From assembly GCA_902774155.1 (NCBI GenBank), contig CACYHF010000007.1, positions 1 to 64,000 on the forward strand: a stretch of 64,000 bases of DNA, in the 5' to 3' direction. The DNA is from an uncultured Bacteroidia bacterium (GTDB taxonomy: Bacteria; Bacteroidota; Bacteroidia; Bacteroidales; UBA932). Of the stretch, positions 9,256 to 18,138 are shown one piece after another. Each line of letters begins with the position of its first letter. Within the stretch, counting starts at the first letter, position 1. The notes under the pieces are model-generated. The model was not told the DNA's origin and ran no database searches. It saw only the letters and a list, made by a program, of their open reading frames with translations. A program made the position numbers and the translations under genes.

Positions 9256-11748
9256 CTATAATTTACGGGCCAGGGCGGCTATTTTCGCCCCCATGCCGAT
9301 GGTATAACCTTGGGAAATAAAGAAGACTTCCTGCGTGCCTGCGTTACCCACAAACACGATGGGCAGGCGCTCGGCGCTCACCTCCAGGCTGGAGACTGCG
9401 TTGTCCAGAAGGGTTCCGTCCTGGTCCAGCACGAAGACCACCGTGGAGGGCAGGATGCCGTATCGGCCTTCATCGATTTCGCTGTGCAGGCGCTCCAGTT
9501 GAGCCTCACTGGTGGCGATCAGCAGAATGGGGCGGCCCCAGGCTTCCAGTTCGGCCTTTTCCTCCGCTATGTCATGCAATACGTGGTTGGTGGGTTCCAT
9601 TCCCACGTCCAGGATGGCGGCGGCGTAGTTGCCCTCGCCCACCGGCAGGGCCGATGCATCGAAATGTCCCTGTATCTCCACCGCTTCCAGTACCGTTTCA
9701 ATCTGGACCGGCACCTGCAGCGATTCGCCGGGCGTCACGTGAAACAGCGTCACTGTCACCGGCGTGGAACCGTCGGAGAGGCGGTTGCCGGAGGCCAGCA
9801 GGTAATCCCCTTCCGGGATGTCGTTGGTGAGGCCGAAGCGACGGCCTTCCCGGCCGAAACCCAGGAACACCATCTCCATCTCTCCGTCCACAATGCGGCT
9901 TACGGAGTAATGACGGCCGTATTCCACACGCTCCACGCCCTCCACGGGTTCATAAGTGAGTTCCACGTGGCCGGTGGGGACATCGGCCTTGTCGCCGGAG
10001 AAGCGGAGGGCCGATGTGAAGCGGTCGCGGAGCATAGGCGCGCCGAAGGTACGGGCCAGGGCCATCGTGAGAAGGTCGCGAGAGCGCGGGTTGGCCATAC
10101 GGCTGCGCCACGCGCCCACCGGCGACATAGGGATGTCCCAGAACAGCGGATCTTCGTCTACCCAAATATTGGCATCCACCCAGTCCTTGATGGCCTGGGC
10201 GTTGCCTTTGAAGGAGGCCTGCAAATCGGCCGGGATATTTTTCAGGAACCAACCCTTGTAGGGCGTAAGGAATTCATTTTCAATGCGGGGCATCAGGATG
10301 CTCTCCTTGGCATTGTAGTTGTCCCACAGCACCTCCGGCGTCACGTCCGAGAGGTCTTTGCGGGTGAGGCTGCGCAGCAGGGTCACGGCGCGCTCCTTAT
10401 CCTGGGCCTGAAGCAGGAAATCCGTGATAACCTGGTGGTTGCCGCAGGAACCCTCCACCAGGCGCACGGCTTGCTCCGGAAGGTTGTTATCGGCCACGAA
10501 TTTCTCCGCGAAACTGTGGTCCGGGAAGGAGACCATATAGGCCTTGCGGACGGAGTCCTCATAGGCCATACGACGGTCGTTTTCGGCCCGTTGCTCCGGC
10601 GTCACTTCCGGCAACACCACCTGCTCCGGCGGCGGCACCATGGCTATCAGCTGGGAGCTCACCGGATGGCCCGTGGGGCTGTCCAGCGTGACGGTCACCT
10701 CCTGATCTTCGCCGAAGCGGATGCGGGCGAAGCCGTAGGCGCCGTCCTTGCTGGCCCAGGCCAGCATATCGCCCAAGCCGGCCGAAAGAATGGTCTGGCC
10801 CTTGCCGTCCGTGTACTTGGCTACCGCCGGGAAGAACTGGGAGGAGTTGTAGATGCAGAATTCCACGCGGGCGTCCTTCACGGGCTTGCCGGCGGCATCC
10901 ACCACCTTCACCTTCGCCTGCGCGCTCTTGGCATAGTTGCCGATGAGGTTGATTTCCGTGTACCCGGGCGTACGCAGCACCACTTCTTCCGGGCCGTCGT
11001 ACTTGCCGAAGACCTTGGTATGGGTGAGGAGGGCGCGGGAGGCCGGGGCGTTGAACCAGCCCAGGTCCAGAACGGCTTCGGGCTCGCAAGCGCCCAGGAA
11101 GCGCCACTCTCCGTCGGCCCAGGCTTCTACCCAGGCGTGGTTGCTCTCCGTATGGGCCCAGCGGGGCGTGTACACCTGGCGGGCGGGAATGCCCACGCTG
11201 CGCAGCGCCGCTACGCAGAAGGTGGATTCCTCACCGCAGCGGCCCAGGGCGTTCTTCAGCGAAGCCAGCGGCGCGTGGGTTCGGCCGTCGGAGGGCTGAT
11301 AGGTCATCTTCTCGTGGCACCAGTGGTTCACTTCCAGGATGGCATCGGCCATAGAAAGGCCCTGTACGCGGGGTTTCAGTTCCCGGTAGAAGACCACGCG
11401 GGCGCTGTCCAGGTCTTCGTTGTTCACGCGCAGCGGCAGCACGAAATGACGGAATTCACGGTCCGGAACCTTCCAGTCCATTTCTTCGCGCGCCAGCAGG
11501 GATGCCCGCACGTTCTGGAGGTAAAAATCTGTGCTGTAGTCCGTTACATCGGCCAGGGGCATATAGGCGTAGAGGAACTCCAAGGCCTCTTTTTCCTGGG
11601 CCGACAGGCCTTCCGGCAGGGTCATAAACGGCTTCAGGGCACCGTCGTGCGCCTGCAGGCGGACCTCATAGTCGGCGTGAAAAGGATTCCGGCTGCAGGA
11701 AACCAGCAGCAGGACTCCCCACAAGCAAAGTAAGTATTTCTTTTTCAT
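9256..11748 (-). CDS. Transglutaminase-like lipoprotein with C-terminal thioredoxin-like domain (copy 2)
   Basis: 830 residues with the same architecture as the adjacent copy: lipoprotein signal (LWGVLLLVSC), then 'EFLYAYMPLADVTDYS', a transglutaminase core with about C171 ('LGRCGEESTFC'), H204 ('ESNHAWVEAW') and E222 ('ACEPE'), a carboxypeptidase-regulatory-like domain ('AGKPVKDARVEFCIYN'), and a C-terminal thioredoxin-like region ('ILDVGMEPTNHVLHD', 'LPIVFVGNAGTQEVFFISQGYTIGMG'). The two copies are nearly identical around the catalytic Cys and His but differ widely in the middle and C-terminal parts, so this is an old duplication that may have split substrate ranges. It starts 4 bp after the stop of the outer-membrane barrel gene, suggesting one operon. 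Periplasmic or surface location is inferred from the lipobox. Confidence 0.8.
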   Translation of the reverse strand: MKKKYLLCLWGVLLLVSCSRNPFHADYEVRLQAHDGALKPFMTLPEGLSAQEKEALEFLYAYMPLADVTDYSTDFYLQNVRASLLAREEMDWKVPDREFRHFVLPLRVNNEDLDSARVVFYRELKPRVQGLSMADAILEVNHWCHEKMTYQPSDGRTHAPLASLKNALGRCGEESTFCVAALRSVGIPARQVYTPRWAHTESNHAWVEAWADGEWRFLGACEPEAVLDLGWFNAPASRALLTHTKVFGKYDGPEEVVLRTPGYTEINLIGNYAKSAQAKVKVVDAAGKPVKDARVEFCIYNSSQFFPAVAKYTDGKGQTILSAGLGDMLAWASKDGAYGFARIRFGEDQEVTVTLDSPTGHPVSSQLIAMVPPPEQVVLPEVTPEQRAENDRRMAYEDSVRKAYMVSFPDHSFAEKFVADNNLPEQAVRLVEGSCGNHQVITDFLLQAQDKERAVTLLRSLTRKDLSDVTPEVLWDNYNAKESILMPRIENEFLTPYKGWFLKNIPADLQASFKGNAQAIKDWVDANIWVDEDPLFWDIPMSPVGAWRSRMANPRSRDLLTMALARTFGAPMLRDRFTSALRFSGDKADVPTGHVELTYEPVEGVERVEYGRHYSVSRIVDGEMEMVFLGFGREGRRFGLTNDIPEGDYLLASGNRLSDGSTPVTVTLFHVTPGESLQVPVQIETVLEAVEIQGHFDASALPVGEGNYAAAILDVGMEPTNHVLHDIAEEKAELEAWGRPILLIATSEAQLERLHSEIDEGRYGILPSTVVFVLDQDGTLLDNAVSSLEVSAERLPIVFVGNAGTQEVFFISQGYTIGMGAKIAALARKL

Positions 11749-11752
11749 GCTA

Positions 11753-13552
11753 TTAAAAATTCCATTTGGCGCCCAGGATGATCAGGCGGCGGTTGTAGCG
11801 GGTGTTTTCCGACCAGGCTTCGTTCTGGTCGGCCGAGACGTATTCCGTCACACTCTCATTGTCCAGGAGATCACGACCTTCGAGGTACAGATTCACTTTC
11901 TTGAAGCGTTTCTGGATGCGGGCGTTGAAGGTGCAATACTGCTTGAACAGCGTGAAGAAGGTGGCCACGTCGCTCCGGTAGTTCAAATCGGCCTGGATGG
12001 TCCAGTCTTTGGGCAGCGTGAGGGAGGCGTCGGCCCAGGCGCGCCAGTCCGTGCTGGTTTTGACCTGGCCCGTTTCCCGGTGCTGGCGGCGGGTGCCGTT
12101 GTAATTGACGCCGATATGGGCGTGCAGGACTTTTCCATTCCAACCCAGTTCTTCCCAGATACCGGTTGAGCGGCTATCCGCGGCGTTCACCCAGGTGAAC
12201 ACCTGGTAAGCGCGGTCGTCGATGGTTTCGTTGGTATAAGTCTGGTCAATTTCGTTCCGGCGGGTGGTAAAGGAGAGAAGGGTGGTGGAGACAAAACGCT
12301 TGTACTTGAATTCGTAATTCAGGCCCCACGCTATGGTGTGGACGGAACGCAAATTATCCTTGCCCCGGTAAATCTGGTTCATATAGGCACCTTGGCGTTC
12401 AAACCAGCAGATCTGGATGTAATCCGGATGCTGCACGGACATATTGTTCTGAAGCGTGACCTTATGCCGGGGAGAGAACGTCCAGCTTACCCAGCCCTCC
12501 CCCACCGGGTATACCGGCCGGAACTGCAGGGCCTGGTTATGGGTGTCGTTGGTAAGGCGGCGGGCATACAGCTGCGGTGCGTAATCCACATGTGCCTTCA
12601 GTTTGTTCCAGGAAAAATCGGCCGCGAGATACGGTTCGGCCCTCAGGGCCAGGAAATTGAAGGATTCCCGCAGGCGGACGCTATCGCGCCAGATTATCTC
12701 TCCGCCTTCTTCGCCCTCCATGGTGGCGCCGCTGTTGTGGTCCAGGGCGTGGTCGCTCACCATACGCAAGCCAGGAGAGATGCGCAGGACGAAAGGTTCC
12801 CCTTTGAACAGCGAGTCCAGATACTGCACATGGGCCGACACCACGCGGCGGTCCGTCTTGGGCGTAATGCGATAGATGTTGGCCGATAAATTCGTTTCCG
12901 AAGCATCCAGCTTGATCCACGTACTGGACTGATTCCGAAGATTCCCTTCCACCGTGAGTTCCCCTTTCAAAACCCGGCTGGGAGCCCCCAGCCATTGGGT
13001 GGTCCGAAAGCCTCCTGTCACCACATGGTTCTCTGTCTCCGGTTTCTCCATATACAAGCCCATCTTCTCATCCACAACGTCATCCGGCGTGAGGGACGCG
13101 TGTTCCTTGTAGGTATAATTCTCAGCCCAATCCTGGGTGAATCTGTAGCTTAGCCAGGTCTCATAACTGCGGCTTGCCGCCGACGTCCATTGCAAACGGC
13201 TGGAAGCATTGATCCCCATGTTATGCCCCGAATTGAACTTCATGACGGCATCTGCTGTCATAGGTTTTTCATCCTTGTTGAGTCCGGTGAGCGAGGCGCG
13301 GAAGGTATCGGTTTCCTTGTAAGCATAAGAACCGCTCAGGGATGATGTCCAAACCAGGGTGGGCTTCCGGAACGTTACCTGCGCGCCCAGCTGACCCCGC
13401 GCGTGATGCAGCGGGGAATCCAATTCTGCATCGCGCTGGGGAAGCCAGCCGAAACCGCCCAGCCCTTCCAACGAACCCGACCACTGCGCATGCAGCGGCA
13501 GGCCCCCCAGTACCAGGAGCAGGGCCAGGACAATATGACGGATCTTTTGCAC
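11753..13552 (-). CDS. Outer-membrane beta-barrel protein (TonB-receptor-barrel-like)
   Basis: 599 residues from a GTG at 13552. The start is chosen because a signal peptide follows at once (QKIRHIVLALLLVLGGLPLHAQ) and a TATCTTTG promoter box lies 6 nt upstream. The mature protein is a series of amphipathic strands ending in 'RRLIILGAKWNF' with a terminal Phe, typical of outer-membrane barrels assembled by BAM. 'NVYLEGRDLLDNESVTEY' resembles the end of TonB-dependent receptor barrels (OMP_b-brl_3 type), but no plug domain is present. The frame is open upstream into the frameshifted EF-G2 gene, giving a single 1306-codon ORF, but the signal peptide and promoter argue for a separate gene. It heads the operon with the two transglutaminase lipoproteins, which may be its partners. 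Confidence 0.72.
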   Translation of the reverse strand: MQKIRHIVLALLLVLGGLPLHAQWSGSLEGLGGFGWLPQRDAELDSPLHHARGQLGAQVTFRKPTLVWTSSLSGSYAYKETDTFRASLTGLNKDEKPMTADAVMKFNSGHNMGINASSRLQWTSAASRSYETWLSYRFTQDWAENYTYKEHASLTPDDVVDEKMGLYMEKPETENHVVTGGFRTTQWLGAPSRVLKGELTVEGNLRNQSSTWIKLDASETNLSANIYRITPKTDRRVVSAHVQYLDSLFKGEPFVLRISPGLRMVSDHALDHNSGATMEGEEGGEIIWRDSVRLRESFNFLALRAEPYLAADFSWNKLKAHVDYAPQLYARRLTNDTHNQALQFRPVYPVGEGWVSWTFSPRHKVTLQNNMSVQHPDYIQICWFERQGAYMNQIYRGKDNLRSVHTIAWGLNYEFKYKRFVSTTLLSFTTRRNEIDQTYTNETIDDRAYQVFTWVNAADSRSTGIWEELGWNGKVLHAHIGVNYNGTRRQHRETGQVKTSTDWRAWADASLTLPKDWTIQADLNYRSDVATFFTLFKQYCTFNARIQKRFKKVNLYLEGRDLLDNESVTEYVSADQNEAWSENTRYNRRLIILGAKWNF

Positions 13553-13558
13553 TACGTA

Positions 13559-13566
13559 CAAAGATA
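13559..13566 (-). promoter_or_regulatory. Bacteroidota -7 promoter box for the barrel gene
   Basis: Minus-strand TATCTTTG matches TAnnTTTG and ends 6 nt before the GTG at 13552, so transcription would begin at or next to the start codon. It supports the GTG start and separates this gene from the EF-G2 frame. Confidence 0.5.
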
Positions 13567-13622
13567 AACAAAAATCGGCCAGCCTGTTGCGGCCAGCCGA
13601 TTCTTTTTTGCAAGATGCCGGA

Positions 13623-15673
13623 TTAGTCCTCTTCCTGCTCCTGGGCGGCGTATTCGGCCAGCAGCTTGGTCTGGACTTCGGCCCGGCCAGCGGAACGCGG
13701 GCGTGGAGCACGGTGAAGCCTTTCTCCATATCCTGGTTCATGATCATGCCGCGACGGGTGTTGAGGTCACTCATGCAAGGGCCGACATACTCATTGGGCG
13801 TGAAGATGTCCACGTTGTAGATGGGTTCCAGGATCTTGGGACCGGCCTGACGGAAAGCCTCCTTGAAGGCGTTACGACCGGCGATGATGAAGGCGATTTC
13901 CTTGGAGTCTACCGGGTGCATCTTACCGTCGTACACATATACGCGGATGTCACGGGCGTAGGAACCGGTGAGGGGGCCTTCCTCCATCTTGGACTTGATA
14001 CCCTTCAGGATGGCGGGCATAAAGCTGAGGTCGATGGAACCACCCACCACGCAGTTGTAGAATTCCAGCTTGCCACCCCATTCGAGGTCTGTGATGTCCT
14101 GGCTCTTGAAGTTGAAGATCACGTCCTTGCCGTCGATCTTGAAGTTCTTGGGAGCTTCCTGGCCTTCCACGTAGGGGCAGACCAGCAGGTGTACCTCACC
14201 GAACTGGCCGGCGCCACCGGACTGCTTCTTGTGACGGTACTGGGCCGTGGCGATCTTGGTGATGGTTTCGCGGTAGGGCACCTTGGGAGCATAGAGTTCG
14301 ATGTTCTGCTTGAACTCGTTGGTCACTCTCCACTTCACGTAGTTGATGTGCTGTTCGCCCATACCGGAAAGGATGGTCTGGCGCAGTTCCTTGGAGTATT
14401 CCACGGTGATGGTGGGATCCTGGGCGGCCACTTTGTTCAGGGCGTCGCCAACTTTGGCTTCGTCGTTCTTGTCCACGGCCTTCACGGCGCAGCGGTACTT
14501 GGCATCCGGGAACACCATGTGCTTGATGGCTTCCACGCCGCTCTGGGCCAGGGTGACATCCGTCTTACCGGCCTTGAGCTTCATGACGCAGCCGATATCG
14601 CCGGCGGCAATCTGGGAAACCTTCTCCTTCTTGGAGCCGGCCACGGCGTAGATGGCGCTCAGGCGCTCACCGTTGCCGGTTTCGGGGTTTACGAGGTCGG
14701 CGCCTTCGTTGAGGGTACCGCTCATCACCTTGAAGTAGGAAACTTCACCCAGGTGCTGCTCCACGGAGGTCTTGAAGATGAACAGGGCCACGGGGCCGGC
14801 AGGGTCGCACTTGAGGGTGCCGCCGTCCACGGTGGGTTCTTCCTTGCCTTCCGGGGAAGGGACTACGTTCACCGTGAATTCCATAAGGCGCTTGACGCCG
14901 ATATCTTCCTTGGCGGCCACGCAGAACACGGGGATGGTCTCACCTTTCTGCAGGCCCAGGCGCAGACCTTCGCGGATTTCGTCGGTGCTCAGCTCCATGG
15001 TCTCGAAGAACTTCTCCATGAGTTCGTCGGAACCTTCGGCGGCCTTCTCCATGAGTTCGGCGCGGAGTTCCTCGGCTTCATCGGCATAGGCGGCGGGGAT
15101 TTCCAGTTCCTCGTTCTTCTTGTTATAGAATTTCATGGTGATCACATCCACGAAGCCTTCCAGGCCCGGACCGGGGTTCACCGGGAACTGGCACAGGGCG
15201 GCCTTCTTGCCGAATTCCTCTGCGATGGCGGCACGGACACCGTCCCAGTTGGCTTTGTCGTGATCCAGCTGGTTCACGGCGATGACCATGGGAACGCTGT
15301 ACTGATCGGCATAACGGGCGAACAGGGTGGTGCCCACCTCGATGCCGGCCGTGCCGTTCATCACCATGATGGCAGCGTCCACCACTTTGAAAGCGGAGAG
15401 TGCACCACCGGAGAAATCATCGGAACCGGGAGCGTCGATGAAGTTGATCTTGCAGCCGCCGAACTCTGCGTACAGAGGGGTAGCGTTGATGGACTTCTGG
15501 TTGGTCTGCTCAAACTCGGTGTTGTCGGACACGGTGTTCTTGTCTTCCACGGAGCCGCGACGGTCGATGACTTTGCCTTCGAAAAGCATAGCTTCCGAAA
15601 GGGTGGTTTTTCCGCTACGGGGTGCGCCGATGAGGACGACGTTGCGGATGTTTTTGGTAGTGTAAGTTTTCAT
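13623..15673 (-). pseudogene. fusA2: EF-G2-type elongation factor G paralogue, frameshifted by a C-terminal deletion
   Basis: From ATG 15673 the protein follows EF-G2 of Bacteroidales through domains I-V. The G1 loop is 'GAPRSGKT' (residues 16-23), G3 is 'DAPGSDDF' (80-87) with Ser replacing the catalytic His of ordinary EF-G, and G4 is 'NQLD' (134-137). In Bacteroides thetaiotaomicron, EF-G2 is reported to support translocation without GTP hydrolysis, and the altered G3 fits. Near 13683 the frame breaks: after 'VLHARVPLA' the family continues for about 30 residues, but here the sequence jumps to the typical tail 'EVQTKLLAEYAAQEQEED' in another frame, ending at TAA 13623-13625. As read, translation would leave the EF-G frame and run on into the next gene. 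It is either a real deletion or an assembly error. Confidence 0.78.
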
Positions 15674-15714
15674 CTGTGTTATTGATTGTTTTTACTTATT
15701 TTCAACGCAGTCTG

Positions 15715-15722
15715 CAAATATA
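15715..15722 (-). promoter_or_regulatory. -7 promoter box upstream of EF-G2
   Basis: Minus-strand TATATTTG, 41 nt before the ATG at 15673, in an AT-rich intergenic stretch (15674-15750). It matches TAnnTTTG. Confidence 0.45.
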
Positions 15723-15750
15723 AGGATTTTTCGGGCAAAATCAATATTTA

Positions 15751-16551
15751 TCACTTGGAAATGCGGTAAATGAACCAGGCCGATACCGCTGCGCCCACCA
15801 CCACGGCGATCACCGAGGCTTCGGCCCCAAAAACGCCGCCGGTGATCCAGTCCGGACCCTCGATCTGCGCCTGTATCAGGCTCACGCCGGCGTCCTGCCC
15901 CGACACCTTGAAACCGAAGAGATTTCCCTGGGAAAAGTTCCAGGCCCAATGGATGCCGATGGGGAACCACAGCGTGCCGGACCACTTATATGCCGCACCC
16001 AGCAGCAGGCCCGCCTCGATGGCGATGGCAATGCCCGCCCACAGCGTACCATTCGGATTGGTCCAGTGTACGAGGCCGAAAACCAGTCCCGATATGGCTA
16101 GCGCCCATGCGAAACCCCATTTTTCGTCGATCCAGCGGAACAGCACGCCCCGGAAGAGGATTTCCTCTCCCACCGCCACTACGGCGAAATAGCAGAAGGT
16201 CCAGATCAGTTCCTTCGCCGGCGCCCCAACGCTCACAATACTGTAGCAGCCGGCCAGCGCCATGATGCCGGTTACCACGCAGAAATACAACAACCCCACG
16301 GCCAGGCCTTTTCCGGTGTCTGCACAGAGTTTGTCCATGGGCAAGTCGTGGGCGTTGTCATTTTCGAACAGGCACACGAAACGGGAATAAAGCAGGACCA
16401 TGACGGCGCTGACGGCCAGGCATGCTCCGGCATACCACCAGCCACGGGGAATGAGATCCACCATGCCGGCAAATCCATACATGAGAAGGGCCAGGAAAAG
16501 CCCGGCCAGCAGCAGCAACTGCCACTTCCAATAGCGCATTTCTTGTATCAT
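15751..16551 (-). CDS. CPBP-family intramembrane metalloprotease (CAAX/bacteriocin-processing type)
   Basis: 266 residues, polytopic, with about eight hydrophobic segments. The signature motifs of the CPBP (Abi, Rce1-like) family are present: 'VGEEILFRGVLFRWI' (EExxxR), then 'LVFGLVHWTN' with the second-motif His and 'GIHWAWNFSQG' with the third. These enzymes cleave or bind substrates within the inner membrane; bacterial roles include peptide processing and self-immunity, and no specific substrate is evident here. It is a single gene with its own promoter. An alternative start is the Met at residue 5. Confidence 0.85.
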   Translation of the reverse strand: MIQEMRYWKWQLLLLAGLFLALLMYGFAGMVDLIPRGWWYAGACLAVSAVMVLLYSRFVCLFENDNAHDLPMDKLCADTGKGLAVGLLYFCVVTGIMALAGCYSIVSVGAPAKELIWTFCYFAVVAVGEEILFRGVLFRWIDEKWGFAWALAISGLVFGLVHWTNPNGTLWAGIAIAIEAGLLLGAAYKWSGTLWFPIGIHWAWNFSQGNLFGFKVSGQDAGVSLIQAQIEGPDWITGGVFGAEASVIAVVVGAAVSAWFIYRISK

Positions 16552-16555
16552 GGCG

Positions 16556-16563
16556 CAAAGTTA
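16556..16563 (-). promoter_or_regulatory. -7 promoter box 4 nt from the CPBP start codon
   Basis: Minus-strand TAACTTTG ends 4 nt before the ATG at 16551, predicting a leaderless or nearly leaderless mRNA. Confidence 0.5.
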
Positions 16564-16590
16564 ATCATTTCGCCACGCACCCCAAGTGGT

Positions 16591-16723
16591 GTGCTTTAAG
16601 TTTTTAAAGCACGGTTTGGTTCCTGACAGGCCGAAAACGTGCCTGAGGCAGGGTGTGCACCCCCTTCTGAAGCACATAATCGGCCACACAAAGCGTAAAG
16701 TGTGCTTTAACTATTTAAAGCGC
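16591..16723 (+). repeat. Palindromic intergenic repeat, copy A (REP/BIME-like)
   Basis: About 133 bp in the gap between the CPBP protease and rnhB. Each end is a short palindrome (GCTTTAAgtttttAAAGC type at 16593-16610 and GCTTTAActatttAAAGC at 16704-16721). Between them are 'cctgacaggccgaaaacg', 'gcctgaggcaggg' and the near-palindrome GGGTGTGCACCC. A second copy in inverted orientation lies at 21515-21644 with roughly 85-90% identity by eye, including the spacer. Conserved ends, palindromes and intergenic placement fit a REP/BIME- or MITE-like element. No RAYT-type transposase is in the window. Confidence 0.75.
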
Positions 16724-16766
16724 AGAGGGATTGGCCGATAAAACTTTCGGAAGAAAAGATTTTTTG

Positions 16767-16774
16767 TAATTTTG
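16767..16774 (+). promoter_or_regulatory. -7 promoter box 6 nt before rnhB
   Basis: TAATTTTG ends 6 nt before the ATG at 16781, implying a start of transcription at or next to the start codon. The box contains an in-frame TTG (16772) that should not be taken as the start. Confidence 0.5.
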
Positions 16775-16780
16775 CATTGC

Positions 16781-17395
16781 ATGAAACCACATCTGAAGGC
16801 ATATCTGGAGCCGGGACGGCTGGAGGCCGGCTGCGACGAGGCGGGCCGCGGCCCGCTGGCGGGGCCGGTGTATGCTGCCGCCGTCATTCTGCCGCCGGAC
16901 TTTCATCATCCGCTCCTGAATGACTCCAAGCAGATGACGGAAAAGGCCCGGGAAACGCTCCGGCCCGTCATCGAGGCCGAGGCCATCGCATGGGCGGTGG
17001 AGGCGGTATCGGCCGAGGAAATTGACCAGCTGAACATCCTCTGGGCGTCCGTGACGGGTATGCAGCGGGCGGTGCTCCGGCTGGACCCGAAGCCGGAATT
17101 CCTGCTGATCGACGGCAATAAATTCCGTCCCTTCGGCCCGTATGGGTTCAACGACTATCGCACCGTGGTGCACGGTGACGCCACCTACGCCAGCATTGCC
17201 GCGGCGTCCGTCCTGGCCAAGACCTGCCGGGATGACTGTATGCGGGAACTGGCCCGCCAGTTCCCGGAGTACGGTTGGGAGCACAACATGGGTTATCCCA
17301 CCGCCGACCATATCGCCGCCATCCGCGAATATGGCTACACGCCCTGGCACCGAAAATCTTTCCACGTAAAAGAACTGGAACCTTCGCTTTTCTGA
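16781..17395 (+). CDS. rnhB: Ribonuclease HII
   Basis: 204 residues from ATG 16781. The protein has the RNase HII core: '[15 protein letters not shown]' with the first two catalytic acids (DEAGRG), 'LLIDGNKF', '[19 protein letters not shown]' and '[21 protein letters not shown]'. It is full length for Bacteroidales RnhB. It removes RNA from RNA-DNA hybrids and single misincorporated ribonucleotides in cytoplasmic DNA. It is the first gene of a plus-strand run with the lipoprotein, sigma factor and anti-sigma-like genes, 38 bp before the lipoprotein gene. Whether they share a transcript is not clear from sequence. Confidence 0.96.
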   Translation: MKPHLKAYLEPGRLEAGCDEAGRGPLAGPVYAAAVILPPDFHHPLLNDSKQMTEKARETLRPVIEAEAIAWAVEAVSAEEIDQLNILWASVTGMQRAVLRLDPKPEFLLIDGNKFRPFGPYGFNDYRTVVHGDATYASIAAASVLAKTCRDDCMRELARQFPEYGWEHNMGYPTADHIAAIREYGYTPWHRKSFHVKELEPSLF

Positions 17396-17433
17396 TGCAA
17401 GGTTTCCGCCCTGCGTGGGTTTATCCTCTGAAC

Positions 17434-18138
17434 ATGAAAACGACACGCTTCATAGGGCTTCTGCTGGCCGCCGTCCTGGCGGCGGGCTGCACACATATAG
17501 AGATGCCGAAAGAGAGTACGTCTCCAAAGGACGGGAAATACGGCGCCAACGGCACGTGGACACTGAAGGAGGAATACGACGCTATCGTTACCGTGAAACA
17601 GGCCGATGAAAAAGTATATTTCCAGGTGGACAGCGTTACCCGTGTGTATCCCGCCGCAGGCTACTACGATTCGTACAAGGGCCCCAAGCGCATAGCCTGC
17701 AGCTTAAAAGTATTCGATTATCAGATTTATAAAGACTGGTGGTACACCCGGGTTTCGTGGTACGAGAATCTGGACCAAGGAACCCTGATCCGGAATCCGT
17801 TCGCCTCCGGCATCAACTACAGAAGCTTTGACGTTCTGGATGATTGGATGACTACCATGGAAGACGGCTTTCTTACCCTGCATTATTCGGCCTTGTGGGG
17901 CAGCGCCAAAACGCCGCATGGCATGTCGCTTGTGTACGGCGAAGATCCTTGGCACTGGAACCTGGTGCACTTCACCGTGGGCGATGACGAGGCCCAGACA
18001 AAGGTCGACGCCCTCATTTACTTTGACCTGAACGACGCCATTCCCAAGACCGAAGGCGCCGCCGTAACCATAAACTGGACAGCACTTGACGGAAAACCCG
18101 CTCAAAAGACCTTCTGGTTCCGAAGCCGCTCTGAGTGA
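17434..18138 (+). CDS. Predicted lipoprotein, NigD-like by gross features
   Basis: 234 residues from ATG 17434, with a lipoprotein signal (FIGLLLAAVLAAGC). The mature protein begins with 'THIEMPKESTSPKDGKYGANGTWTLKEEYDAIVTV', then an oligosaccharide-binding-fold-like beta region and a C-terminal beta sandwich ending 'YFDLNDAIPKTEGAAVTINW'. The size and two-part layout recall NigD-like lipoproteins of Bacteroides, but no diagnostic motif is certain. Its last 53 bp overlap the sigma factor gene in another frame, so expression of the two is probably coupled. A surface or periplasmic lipoprotein feeding into the sigma/anti-sigma pair is a reasonable but untested inference. Confidence 0.72.
   Translation: MKTTRFIGLLLAAVLAAGCTHIEMPKESTSPKDGKYGANGTWTLKEEYDAIVTVKQADEKVYFQVDSVTRVYPAAGYYDSYKGPKRIACSLKVFDYQIYKDWWYTRVSWYENLDQGTLIRNPFASGINYRSFDVLDDWMTTMEDGFLTLHYSALWGSAKTPHGMSLVYGEDPWHWNLVHFTVGDDEAQTKVDALIYFDLNDAIPKTEGAAVTINWTALDGKPAQKTFWFRSRSE

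Noticed and set aside
11753..15673. A single 1306-residue EF-G/outer-membrane fusion protein
   Set aside because: The join follows a frameshift out of EF-G2; the barrel has its own signal peptide and a promoter box, so two genes are more likely.
16772..16780. TTG start for rnhB three codons upstream
   Set aside because: It lies inside the TAATTTTG promoter box and would precede the transcript start.
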